From: Ignavibacteriaceae bacterium
Lineage (GTDB): Bacteria > Bacteroidota > Ignavibacteria > Ignavibacteriales > Ignavibacteriaceae
Reading direction: 5' to 3'
DNA: 8,548 bases
Assembly (NCBI GenBank): GCA_031292465.1
Contig: JARLHB010000306.1
Span: 1 to 8,548, forward strand
Notes under the pieces: model-generated
Told to the model about the DNA's origin: nothing
The model's input: the letters and a program-made list of their open reading frames with translations, nothing else
Databases searched by the model: none
In this document: positions 1 to 5,814 of the stretch, in pieces
Position numbering within the stretch: the first letter of the stretch is position 1
Layout: every line of letters starts with the position of its first letter
Program-made: the position numbers and the translations under genes

Positions 1-531
1 CGTTCCTGTGTTGGCATCGGTGAAGGAAACGCCATGGAGATTATACGTCGTCCCGCTTGTCTGGATCGTCCAAATTGTACCGCCATTGGTCGTGTGAAGA
101 ACTGTGCCATATTCTCCCACAACCGTTCCTGTGTTGGCATTGATGAACGCAACGCCTAAAAGAGGACTGGTCGTTCCGCTTGTCTGGCTCGTCCACTTTG
201 TACCGCCGTTGGTCGTGTGTAGAATTGTACCATTATTTCCTACAGCTGTTCCATTGTTGGCATCGGTGAAAGAAGCGCCATAGAGATTACTTGTCGTTCC
301 GCTCGTTTGACTCGTCCAATGTGCACCGCCATTGGTCGTATGAAGAACTGTGCCATATTCTCCCACAACCGTTCCTGTGTTGGCATCTATGAAGGAAACG
401 CCATATAGATCATTCGTCGTCCCGCTTGGCTGGATCGTCCAACTTGTACCGCCATCGGTGGTACGAAGAATTGTGCCCGCATCTCCCACTGCTGTTCCTG
501 CGCTGACATCGGTGAAGGACACACCAGATAG
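1..531 (-). repeat. Tandem 123-bp coding repeats, alternating in two types
   Basis: These are in-frame tandem repeats with a 123-nt (41-codon) period, with units at 531-409, 408-286, 285-163, 162-40 and a partial unit at 39-1. The units alternate. Units 1 and 3 encode GTAVGxxGTIL, while units 2 and 4 encode GTVVGEYGTVLHTTNGG. Positions 79-140 and 325-386, exactly 246 nt apart, differ at only one base. The array therefore appears to have grown by duplication of a 246-bp double unit. Confidence 0.9.
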
Positions 532-633
532 AGTATTTGCTTGTGGTAGAGGGTTTTGCCAGAACCAACCTGACTGCGAGTGGACGTTAGAAGTAAATAC
601 GAGAAGGGCAATGAAAAATGTAAAATGTTTCAT
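1..633 (-). CDS. Secreted YCF48/BNR-like repeat protein, N-terminal part (runs off left edge)
   Basis: This minus-strand reading frame starts at ATG 633 and stays open for 211 codons to the window edge, so the C-terminus is missing. Residues 1-20 form a signal peptide (MKHFTFFIAL, then a hydrophobic run ending VHSQ), so the product is exported. From residue 35 it consists of 41-residue repeats (35-75, 76-116, 117-157, 158-198, then a partial unit). Each has the pattern GVSFxDAxxGTxVGxxGTxL, followed by TTxGGTxWTxQxSGTT. The TT(D/N)GGTxW core is the Asp-box-like turn of YCF48/BNR beta-propellers. Members of this fold in this lineage are commonly surface or secreted proteins, often with a C-terminal sorting domain; that part would lie outside the window. 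AAAGGAA about 8 nt upstream supports the start and lies in the last codons of the preceding gene, 2 nt away. Ligand and role cannot be inferred. Confidence 0.88.
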   Translation of the reverse strand, partial: MKHFTFFIALLVFTSNVHSQSGWFWQNPLPQANTLSGVSFTDVSAGTAVGDAGTILRTTDGGTSWTIQPSGTTNDLYGVSFIDANTGTVVGEYGTVLHTTNGGAHWTSQTSGTTSNLYGASFTDANNGTAVGNNGTILHTTNGGTKWTSQTSGTTSPLLGVAFINANTGTVVGEYGTVLHTTNGGTIWTIQTSGTTYNLHGVSFTDANTGT

Positions 634-635
634 AT

Positions 636-975
636 CTAATTTCCTTTTACATGATTAGATTGTTCTTTAATATATTCTTCCCAATACTTATTAGATGCTA
701 ATTGAAAGATCATATCAAATTCTTTCCTTTTATTCTTATGCATGTCACCAAGTTTCTTTTGTGTATATTTATCTGGAAGTGCCTCCATTATTGCTTTAAT
801 TCTCCTTCTTTTCTGTTGGTCAAGTAATTGCTCTATTAGATGTGCCGCTAATGCAGCAGGGGCTAGGGGTAGTAAAAAAAAGTAAGTTAAAACCAGCAAG
901 GGACTTTTTATCTTTTAATAATTTTTTTGGATTAGGCATCCAGAAATTTGATGGTAAAAAATCTTCAAGATTCAC
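636..975 (-). CDS. Small membrane-anchored protein of unknown family, apparently frameshifted in an A8 run
   Basis: I do not recognise this family. As given, a minus-strand frame from 899 (TTG, no usable ribosome site) to TAG at 636-638 encodes 87 residues, beginning with a hydrophobic stretch. In the neighbouring frame a GTG at 975 sits 7 nt after a perfect AAGGAG (983-988) and encodes MNLEDFLPSNFWMPNPKKLL onward, but this frame soon ends after the eight-A run at 874-881 (T8 on the coding strand). Removing one T joins the two into a protein of about 112 residues. It would have a short polar N-terminus, one hydrophobic segment near residues 26-50 (containing LLFLLPLAPAALAA), an RRR positive patch, then a charged helical tail rich in Lys/Glu with aromatics. 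The stop lies 2 nt before the YCF48-like gene, suggesting translational coupling. The shift may be an assembly error, a real mutation or slippage. Joining the frames is inference. Confidence 0.55.
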
Positions 976-982
976 AAATGAG

Positions 983-988
983 CTCCTT
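983..988 (-). promoter_or_regulatory. Ribosome binding site that favours GTG 975 over TTG 899
   Basis: Read on the minus strand this is AAGGAG, 7 nt before GTG 975. No comparable site precedes the TTG at 899. It is the main reason for believing that the small membrane-protein gene starts further upstream and is interrupted by a frameshift. Confidence 0.6.
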
Positions 989-1152
989 AAATTATTTATT
1001 GTGTTAATTTCTGATAACTAATATTATAAAGAAGTCAATCTACAAAAAATACTGCTTAGGAATAATAAGTAGTTTTCATGCTTTCACCCTTGAAAAGTTA
1101 TAAGAATAAATAAATTATATCTGACAACAAAAGCCACACGAAAACTTTCGGG

Positions 1153-1175
1153 AATTTTCCCCCTGGCGGAAAATT
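1153..1175. repeat. Perfect 8-bp inverted repeat (hairpin)
   Basis: AATTTTCC (1153-1160) pairs exactly with GGAAAATT (1168-1175) around the 7-nt loop CCCTGGC. No T-run follows on either strand, so it does not look like a simple intrinsic terminator. Its function is unknown. Confidence 0.5.
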
Positions 1176-1350
1176 GGGAATAAGAGTGCTTAAATGTAAC
1201 AAATTAAGCAAACTAAAAACAAATAATAATAGACCTTAACTGGAAAACATTATATGCTGCTTGACTTCGCACTTGGTTATAAAAATCACACGTCAACATA
1301 ATTTTACTACCCTATTCCCAGCAGAATAGAGTGCCTGCCAGCTTTCCAAA

Positions 1351-1418
1351 CGAACTTAATTTATATTTTATGGGGGATGTACCCTTCAATTGAATTCCCA
1401 ATATAAATTCTGAGTTCG
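1351..1418. repeat. Long imperfect inverted repeat, 68 nt
   Basis: CGAACT (1351-1356) pairs with AGTTCG (1413-1418). AATTTATATT (1358-1367) pairs with AATATAAATT (1400-1409). GGG (1372-1374) can pair with CCC (1397-1399). The arms are separated only by a small internal loop (T against CTG) and a TTAT bulge, about 19 pairs in all. The apical loop contains the palindrome TTCAATTGAA (1385-1394). A T8 run lies at 1432-1439 on the plus strand. It could be the stem of a small RNA, a distant terminator or a mobile-element remnant; the sequence does not decide. Confidence 0.6.
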
Positions 1419-1488
1419 AAATTTCTTTCCATTTTTTTTACAGGTCAACGAAAAATAGCAGTGACTAATACCTTCATTATTTTTAACT

Positions 1489-1514
1489 AAAAAACTTGAA
1501 CGATTAAATCATTC
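1489..1514 (-). terminator. Possible weak intrinsic terminator after the 49-aa ORF
   Basis: On the minus strand GAATGA and TCGTTC (one G-T pair) enclose the loop TTTAA, followed by AAG and six T's (1494-1489). It begins 17 nt after the stop of the small ORF at 1532-1681. The stem is short and AT-rich, so support is modest. Confidence 0.35.
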
Positions 1515-1531
1515 AGGTAATATATGACCTT

Positions 1532-1681
1532 CTATCTCTTAAACGCCTTGTAAGCCAGTGCAATTGTAATCCCAACCCTGGCAAACATTCCATAAATTTT
1601 TACTTGCTCATAAGACAGACCATTCTTACAACTAGTCTCCACCAGAACCTTAACAACACGGTTAGATATTTTGTCTGTCAT
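1532..1681 (-). CDS. Hypothetical 49-residue ORF
   Basis: The frame runs from ATG 1681 to TAG 1532-1534 and encodes 49 residues, starting MTDKISNRVVKVLVET and ending ITIALAYKAFKR. It is basic, with one Cys and a moderately hydrophobic C-terminal third, and codon choice looks coding-like against the AT-rich surroundings. A possible terminator follows 17 nt later. Against it, no clear ribosome site precedes the ATG, and it overlaps the end of the ORF at 1662-1772 by 20 nt. I do not recognise it. It may be a small gene or debris of a degraded one. Confidence 0.3.
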   Translation of the reverse strand: MTDKISNRVVKVLVETSCKNGLSYEQVKIYGMFARVGITIALAYKAFKR

Positions 1682-1772
1682 TTTTAACTTGCTGTAATAT
1701 TGGAGTCAATTCTCCGCTTTTAAGTGCATCTATGAAAGGTTCCTCTAATCCTCTTGACAAATAAACTCCCAC
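1662..1772 (-). pseudogene. Short ORF, possible truncated gene start
   Basis: The frame ends at TAA 1662-1664. The possible starts are GTG 1772 (36 residues) and TTG 1760 (32 residues), the latter 5 nt after GGGAG. It reads VGVYLSRGLEEPFIDALKSG and continues ELTPILQQVKND before ending RQNI. The amphipathic pattern looks like genuine protein, but the product is very short. It could be the N-terminal stub of a larger gene interrupted after VKND; I cannot name that gene with confidence. The frame continues upstream of GTG 1772 to a TAA near 1817 without a better start. Confidence 0.25.
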
Positions 1773-1897
1773 GTAATTATTAAAATGAAATATTCGCCAC
1801 AAGGTTAAGAGCGATTGCTTTTATTAAACCCCTCTTCACACCACTGTCAAATTTTCTTTATATTTAAAGGTTAAAAATCAGAAAATTTGAGAAATTA
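1773..1897. other. Upstream region of valS
   Basis: This AT-rich leader should contain the valS promoter. I see no well-spaced -35/-10 pair, no T-box-like element and no strong hairpin. The only translation signal is a weak GAGAAATTA just before the ATG. Confidence 0.4.
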
Positions 1898-4519
1898 ATG
1901 ACCAAAAAAAGCTTTTCACAGATTCCTAAAGCCTATGATCCTTCTGTAGTTGAGGATAAATGGTATAAATACTGGCTTGATAAAAACTATTTTCACTCGG
2001 AAGTAGATAAAAGCAGAAAGCCTTATACAATAGTAATTCCGCCGCCTAATGTTACGGGTATGCTAACAATGGGGCATATTCTGAACAATACAATTCAGGA
2101 TGTTATGATACGTACCAAGCGTATGGAAAATTATAATACCTGCTGGGTGCCCGGGACCGACCATGCTTCCATTGCTACTGAAACTAAGGTTGTAAATTAC
2201 CTGAAAGAAAAAGGGATAGAAAAGTTTGAAATTGGCCGTGAAGAATTTTTAGAGCACTGCCGCGAATGGAAAGACAAGTACGGCGGAATAATAATACAGC
2301 AGTTGAAAAAGCTTGGCGTTAGCTGCGACTGGCAGCGCGAACGCTTTACAATGGATGATGACTACTATAAAAAAGTAATTGAAACATTTGTAAGCCTGTA
2401 CAAAGAAGGAATGATTTACCGCGGTTACAGGATGGTAAACTGGTGCCCGGCTTCCAAATCCGCAATATCCGATGAGGAAGTAATATATAAAACAGTAAAC
2501 GGTAAATTATGGTATTTGAAATACCCTGTTGTTGATTCATCCGTATTTATTACAGTGGCTACAACCCGTCCGGAAACAATGCTCGGCGATACCGGGATAG
2601 CTGTTAATCCAAACGATGAAAGATATAAGGACCTTATTGGTAAATCAGTGTTGCTTCCTATAACGCAGAGGGAGATACCGATATTTGGAGATGAATATGT
2701 TGATATGGCATTTGGCACCGGCGCGGTTAAGGTAACCCCCGCACATGATCTTAATGATTATGAAATGGGCAAGCGGCATGACCTTGAGTTTATAAATATT
2801 TTTAATGATAACGCTTCCACTAACCATAATGTACCGGAAGAATTCAGAGGGCTGGACAGATATGTAGCCCGCAAGAAAGTTGTGGAAAGATTTGAAGAAC
2901 TTGGCCTGCTGGCTAAAGTTGAAGATTATCAGAATAAAGTCGGCTATTCCGAGCGTGGCGGAGTTCCTATAGAGCCGTATCTCTCCGAGCAATGGTTTAT
3001 GAAGATGGACGAGCTTGCCGCTCCCGCTATTGAAGCTGTAAGAAGCGGCAAAATTAAGTTTTATCCCGACCATTGGATTAAGACTTATGAACATTGGATG
3101 AGCGGTATAAAGGATTGGTGTATTTCACGCCAGCTATGGTGGGGGCACCGCATACCGGTTTGGTATAATAACGCGACAAAAGAAATTTACTGTAGTATCA
3201 CCCCTCCCGATGATCCGGAAAACTGGACACAGGACGAAGACGTGCTTGATACATGGGCTTCAAGCTGGCTTTGGGCTTATGATGTATTTAAAAAAGACGA
3301 AGAGCAGAATTATTATTATCCTACCGATACTCTGGTTACTGCGCCTGATATTATTTTCTTCTGGGTTGCCAGGATGATTATGGCAGGACTTCATTTTAAG
3401 AAAGACATCCCGTTTAAGCATGTATATTTTACAAGCATCATAAGGGATTTGCAGGGAAGAAAGATGAGCAAGTCACTGGGTAACTCCCCTGATCCTCTTA
3501 ATGTTATTGCAGAGTACGGCGCCGACGCATTAAGATTCTCTGTTATTTATTTAGCGCCGCTTGGGCAGGATGTACTTTTCAGTACGGAGAAATGCGAAAT
3601 AGGCAGAAACTTTGCTAATAAAATATGGAACGCAGGGCGCTTCCTGCTTATGAATGCTGAAAATATTCCGGTTACGGACGAATTAAAAAACAGCTATATT
3701 GATTTCTCGGACAAATGGATATACTCCCGCCTGCATCAAACCCTTACCGGGCTGAATACTGCAATGGAGAAATTTGATATAAATAATGCATCTAAAATTA
3801 TTTATTCATTTGTCTGGAATGATTTCTGCGACTGGTATATAGAAATGGCTAAGAACAGGCTTTATACAGGCAGTGACGAAGTAAAGTCTGCTGTTCTTAC
3901 AAGAGCCCTTGGAATATTTGAGGACTTACTTAAAATAGTCCATCCGTTCATGCCGTTTATATCAGAGGAACTCTGGCAATTAATAGCTGAAAGAAAAGAC
4001 GGCGAAAGTATTTCCGTCTCACATTATCCTAAAGCGGATAAGCAGTTGATAAATCCCGAAGCAGAGAAGGAAATGGAATTTGTTCAGGAAATAATAACCG
4101 CCATTAGAAATATACGCGGTGAAATGAACATACCGCCTTCAAAATTTGTTACTGCATATTTAAAATCTTCCAGTACAAAACAATACCAGATTGAATATAT
4201 TAAAAAGCTTGCGCGGGTTGAGGAAATTATTGTAAGCGGGGATGTTGAAAAGCCTAAAGCAAGCGCATCAACAGTATTGAAAAACTGTGAAATATATATT
4301 CCGCTTACAGGCTTAATCGATCTTGATGTTGAGAGGAACCGCCTGCAAAAGGAAATTACCCGCCTGGAAGGCGCTCTTGTAGGTATTGATAAAAAGCTCT
4401 CGAATGAAAAATTTGTTAACAACGCCGCACCTGATGTGGTAGAGCATGAAAGAACTAAACAGAAAGACTGGAGAACAAACCTGGAAAAATTAAAAGAAAT
4501 TCTTTCCAGTTTAAGCTGA
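1898..4519 (+). CDS. valS: Valine--tRNA ligase (ValRS)
   Basis: This cytosolic class I aminoacyl-tRNA synthetase charges tRNA-Val with valine using ATP. At 873 residues it is complete and of normal length. The N-terminal catalytic signature is PPPNVTGMLTMGH (residues 48-60); the first His of the usual HxGH motif is Thr57. The large editing (CP1) insertion contains ATTRPETMLGDTG (221-233) and GTGAVKVTPAHDLNDYE (273-289), the site that clears mischarged Thr-tRNA. SRQLWWGHRIPVWY (410-423) and DTWASSWLW (451-459) mark the second half of the Rossmann domain. KMSKS is intact at 522-526. An anticodon-binding helical domain follows (about 610-760). The C-terminus (from about 805) is the coiled-coil tRNA-binding arm, with ERNRLQKEITRLEGAL. 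ATG 1898 is the natural start for an N-terminus reading IPKAYDPSVVEDKWYKYW. A DinB-family gene follows 36 nt later with no terminator between. Confidence 0.98.
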   Translation: MTKKSFSQIPKAYDPSVVEDKWYKYWLDKNYFHSEVDKSRKPYTIVIPPPNVTGMLTMGHILNNTIQDVMIRTKRMENYNTCWVPGTDHASIATETKVVNYLKEKGIEKFEIGREEFLEHCREWKDKYGGIIIQQLKKLGVSCDWQRERFTMDDDYYKKVIETFVSLYKEGMIYRGYRMVNWCPASKSAISDEEVIYKTVNGKLWYLKYPVVDSSVFITVATTRPETMLGDTGIAVNPNDERYKDLIGKSVLLPITQREIPIFGDEYVDMAFGTGAVKVTPAHDLNDYEMGKRHDLEFINIFNDNASTNHNVPEEFRGLDRYVARKKVVERFEELGLLAKVEDYQNKVGYSERGGVPIEPYLSEQWFMKMDELAAPAIEAVRSGKIKFYPDHWIKTYEHWMSGIKDWCISRQLWWGHRIPVWYNNATKEIYCSITPPDDPENWTQDEDVLDTWASSWLWAYDVFKKDEEQNYYYPTDTLVTAPDIIFFWVARMIMAGLHFKKDIPFKHVYFTSIIRDLQGRKMSKSLGNSPDPLNVIAEYGADALRFSVIYLAPLGQDVLFSTEKCEIGRNFANKIWNAGRFLLMNAENIPVTDELKNSYIDFSDKWIYSRLHQTLTGLNTAMEKFDINNASKIIYSFVWNDFCDWYIEMAKNRLYTGSDEVKSAVLTRALGIFEDLLKIVHPFMPFISEELWQLIAERKDGESISVSHYPKADKQLINPEAEKEMEFVQEIITAIRNIRGEMNIPPSKFVTAYLKSSSTKQYQIEYIKKLARVEEIIVSGDVEKPKASASTVLKNCEIYIPLTGLIDLDVERNRLQKEITRLEGALVGIDKKLSNEKFVNNAAPDVVEHERTKQKDWRTNLEKLKEILSSLS

Positions 4520-4544
4520 TAATTTTGAACTTCATTTATTAATG

Positions 4545-4549
4545 TGAGG
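4545..4549 (+). promoter_or_regulatory. Ribosome binding site that sets the DinB start at 4556
   Basis: TGAGG lies 6 nt before ATG 4556. A longer frame could begin at GTG 4544, but that codon is part of this ribosome site and nothing suitable precedes it, so ATG 4556 is preferred. Confidence 0.65.
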
Positions 4550-4555
4550 CAATAT

Positions 4556-5056
4556 ATGTTTTATAAAATATCCGATTTCCAAAAAGATTGGGCTGTTGAG
4601 TCTGAATCTACAATAAAACTTCTAAAGGTGCTTACAGATAAGTCCCTTGAACAAAAAGTATATGAAGAAGGACGAACTCTCGGCACGCTTGCATGGCATT
4701 TGGTATGCGCAGTAGGCAAAACAGCAGTGCAGGCAGGGCTTGCTGTAAATGCCGTATCTGATGATTCGGAAGTGCCGGTAAGCGCAAAAAGGTTTTTAGA
4801 TGAGTACGAAAAATCTGCTAAAGAAATACTTAATGCTGTAACCAGTAACTGGACTGATGAATCATTATTGGAAGAAATACCTATGTTCCGCGATATGTGG
4901 AAAAAAGGACAGGTGCTTACAGTATTAATAAGACATCAAATCCATCACCGCGCTCAAATGACAGTGCTGATGAGGCAGGCCGGATTAAAAGTTCCCGGGG
5001 TTTACGGCCCGAGCAAAGAAGAGTGGGAACTTATGAAAATGCCGCCGCGGCAGTAG
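4556..5056 (+). CDS. DinB-family metal-binding protein
   Basis: The product is a 166-residue four-helix-bundle protein of the DinB/YfiT-like superfamily, probably cytosolic, with no signal peptide. The typical metal-ligand pattern is visible: His48 in RTLGTLAWHL, then His127 and His131 in IRHQIHHRAQMTVLMRQAGL (the HxxxH helix). The ending VPGVYGPSKEEW is also usual for this group. Some relatives are thiol-dependent transferases and others are DNA-damage-inducible with unknown activity; the substrate cannot be told here. The start is ATG 4556 rather than the in-frame GTG 4544. The gene follows valS closely and is probably on the same transcript, although a functional link to tRNA charging is not implied. 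It is not DNA polymerase IV, which shares the dinB name in E. coli. Confidence 0.9.
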   Translation: MFYKISDFQKDWAVESESTIKLLKVLTDKSLEQKVYEEGRTLGTLAWHLVCAVGKTAVQAGLAVNAVSDDSEVPVSAKRFLDEYEKSAKEILNAVTSNWTDESLLEEIPMFRDMWKKGQVLTVLIRHQIHHRAQMTVLMRQAGLKVPGVYGPSKEEWELMKMPPRQ

Positions 5057-5178
5057 TTGTTAAAGTATTTTATCTGAAATTAATGTACCCGCCGGAGTAT
5101 ACAGGTAATACTTTAATTTCCGTAAACTGTAAATAATAATTATGTGATAAAATTTTGTGACTGGAAAAATATTCCTTC

Positions 5179-5194
5179 TGGCATTTTATTTGCA
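5179..5194 (+). promoter_or_regulatory. Candidate sigma-54 (RpoN) promoter for the outer-membrane protein gene
   Basis: TGGCATTTTATTTGCA matches the -24/-12 consensus TGGCACGNNNNTTGCA at every conserved position except the CG after TGGCA, and the GG and GC doublets have the exact 10-nt spacing. Transcription would start near 5205, giving a leader of about 48 nt before ATG 5253, which carries a strong AGGAG. Sigma-54 promoters require an ATP-dependent enhancer-binding activator, so the gene would be condition-dependent. I saw no clear activator site upstream. The alternative is a sigma-70-like reading (TTGCAT, 16 nt, TATTAA) overlapping its right half. Confidence 0.6.
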
Positions 5195-5252
5195 TATTTA
5201 TAAACCATTAGTATTAAATAAATAATAAAAACGTTAAATAAGGAGATATCAG

Positions 5253-5750
5253 ATGCGAAAGATATTCGTAGTAATTACTTTTTTGTCCGTTTTAACAAGC
5301 AGCAAAATGTTATTTGCTCAATCGCCGCAGGGTAAAGAATGGGGATTTGGCATAATGGTCGGAGACCCGGTTGGCTTTACTGCAAAATATTGGGTTAAAC
5401 CTGAAAATGCTTTCGTGTTTGACCTGGCTTCGTCTTATTTCGGCAGCCCGCGTTTGAATGTTGATTATTTATGGCATTTTGATGCATTTCATTCGCAGGT
5501 AGCAAAGCTTTATGCCGGCCCGGGCGCTGCACTTGGCTTTGGTACAGGGCATAGCTTTTATTATAACAGTGATGGTAATTTAGTTAGGGAAGACAATACA
5601 GGCCTGGGTGTAAGAGGTGTCTTTGGTTTAAGCGTTATACCCCGAAGCACTCCTTTGGATATATTTTTCGAGGTCGGATTACTAATCGGGATTGCCCCGG
5701 ATTTCGGCTCTGCTGTCGATGCTTCACTCGGTATAAGATTCTATCCTTAA
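5253..5750 (+). CDS. Small predicted outer-membrane beta-barrel protein
   Basis: The protein has 165 residues with an N-terminal signal peptide (MRKIFVVITFLSVLTS, ending MLFAQ, cleavage near residue 22), so it leaves the cytoplasm. The mature part shows alternating aromatic and polar beta-strands with tight Gly turns: WGFGIMVGDPVGFTAKYW, FVFDLASSYF, LNVDYLWHFDAF, KLYAGPGAALGFGTG, GLGVRGVFGLSVI, LDIFFEVGLLIGI and a last strand ASLGIRFYP. This is typical of 8-stranded barrels of about this size. The final residue is Pro after an aromatic, a slightly unusual barrel terminus. The start is set by AGGAG at 5241-5245, 7 nt before the ATG. It lies alone between the DinB-family gene and a convergent lipocalin, with a sigma-54-like promoter upstream and a strong hairpin after it. 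The specific family and role are not certain; a structural or small-pore barrel is the safest reading. Confidence 0.75.
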   Translation: MRKIFVVITFLSVLTSSKMLFAQSPQGKEWGFGIMVGDPVGFTAKYWVKPENAFVFDLASSYFGSPRLNVDYLWHFDAFHSQVAKLYAGPGAALGFGTGHSFYYNSDGNLVREDNTGLGVRGVFGLSVIPRSTPLDIFFEVGLLIGIAPDFGSAVDASLGIRFYP

Positions 5751-5762
5751 TTTTCAAATCAC

Positions 5763-5794
5763 TAATGAGGGTATGATTTATCATGCCCTCATTA
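5763..5794. terminator. Strong hairpin between convergent genes, likely bidirectional terminator
   Basis: TAATGAGGGTATGA (5763-5776) and TCATGCCCTCATTA (5781-5794) form a 14-bp stem with one G-T pair around a TTTA loop. It lies 12 nt after the outer-membrane gene stop and 20 nt after the lipocalin stop on the other strand. The tracts that follow are AT-rich but not pure T-runs on either strand. Confidence 0.75.
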
Positions 5795-5814
5795 ATAATA
5801 ACTTCAAAAATGTA

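Larger units (their letters stand above)
989..1531. other. Gene-poor AT-rich stretch with inverted repeats
   Basis: No convincing ORF with a start and ribosome site was seen on either strand. The region contains a perfect 8-bp stem at 1153-1175, a 6-bp stem at 1312-1329, a long imperfect hairpin at 1351-1418 and a possible minus-strand terminator at 1489-1514. The promoter of the minus-strand pair at 1-975 should lie in its left part. A TATAAT at 1028-1023 (minus) is present but has no well-spaced -35 box. A plus-strand stretch around 1125-1237 reads GNFPPGGKLGI and onward to a stop but has no proper start, so it may be chance or the remnant of a gene. Confidence 0.5.

Noticed and set aside
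350..658. 102-residue plus-strand ORF
   Set aside because: It is the opposite strand of the repeat gene; the minus frame has a signal peptide and regular protein repeats.
1023..1051. TATAAT on the minus strand as promoter of the 1-975 pair
   Set aside because: No -35 or Bacteroidetes-type -33 element at proper spacing; TTGACT nearby is only 4 nt away.
1125..1237. Plus-strand reading with GNFPPGGKLGIRVLKC
   Set aside because: No start codon or ribosome site, only about 36 residues, and part of it is explained by the 8-bp inverted repeat.
1261..1296. TTGAC/GTCAA inverted repeat and promoter-like TTGACT..TATAAA
   Set aside because: Spacing between the boxes is 11 nt and the arms are only 5 nt; expected by chance in AT-rich DNA.
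1736..1752. GGTTCCTCTAATCC as a tRNA T-arm
   Set aside because: Lacks the GGTTCRA core and no acceptor or anticodon arm is found around it.
2425..3094. Minus-strand ORFs inside valS
   Set aside because: Antisense shadows of a well-conserved coding gene.
5096..5112. AGTAT/ATACT stem followed by TTAATTT as terminator of the DinB gene
   Set aside because: Only 5 weak pairs and an interrupted T-tract.
4897..5136. 79-residue plus-strand ORF overlapping the DinB gene end
   Set aside because: Out-of-frame shadow of the DinB C-terminus with no ribosome site of its own.
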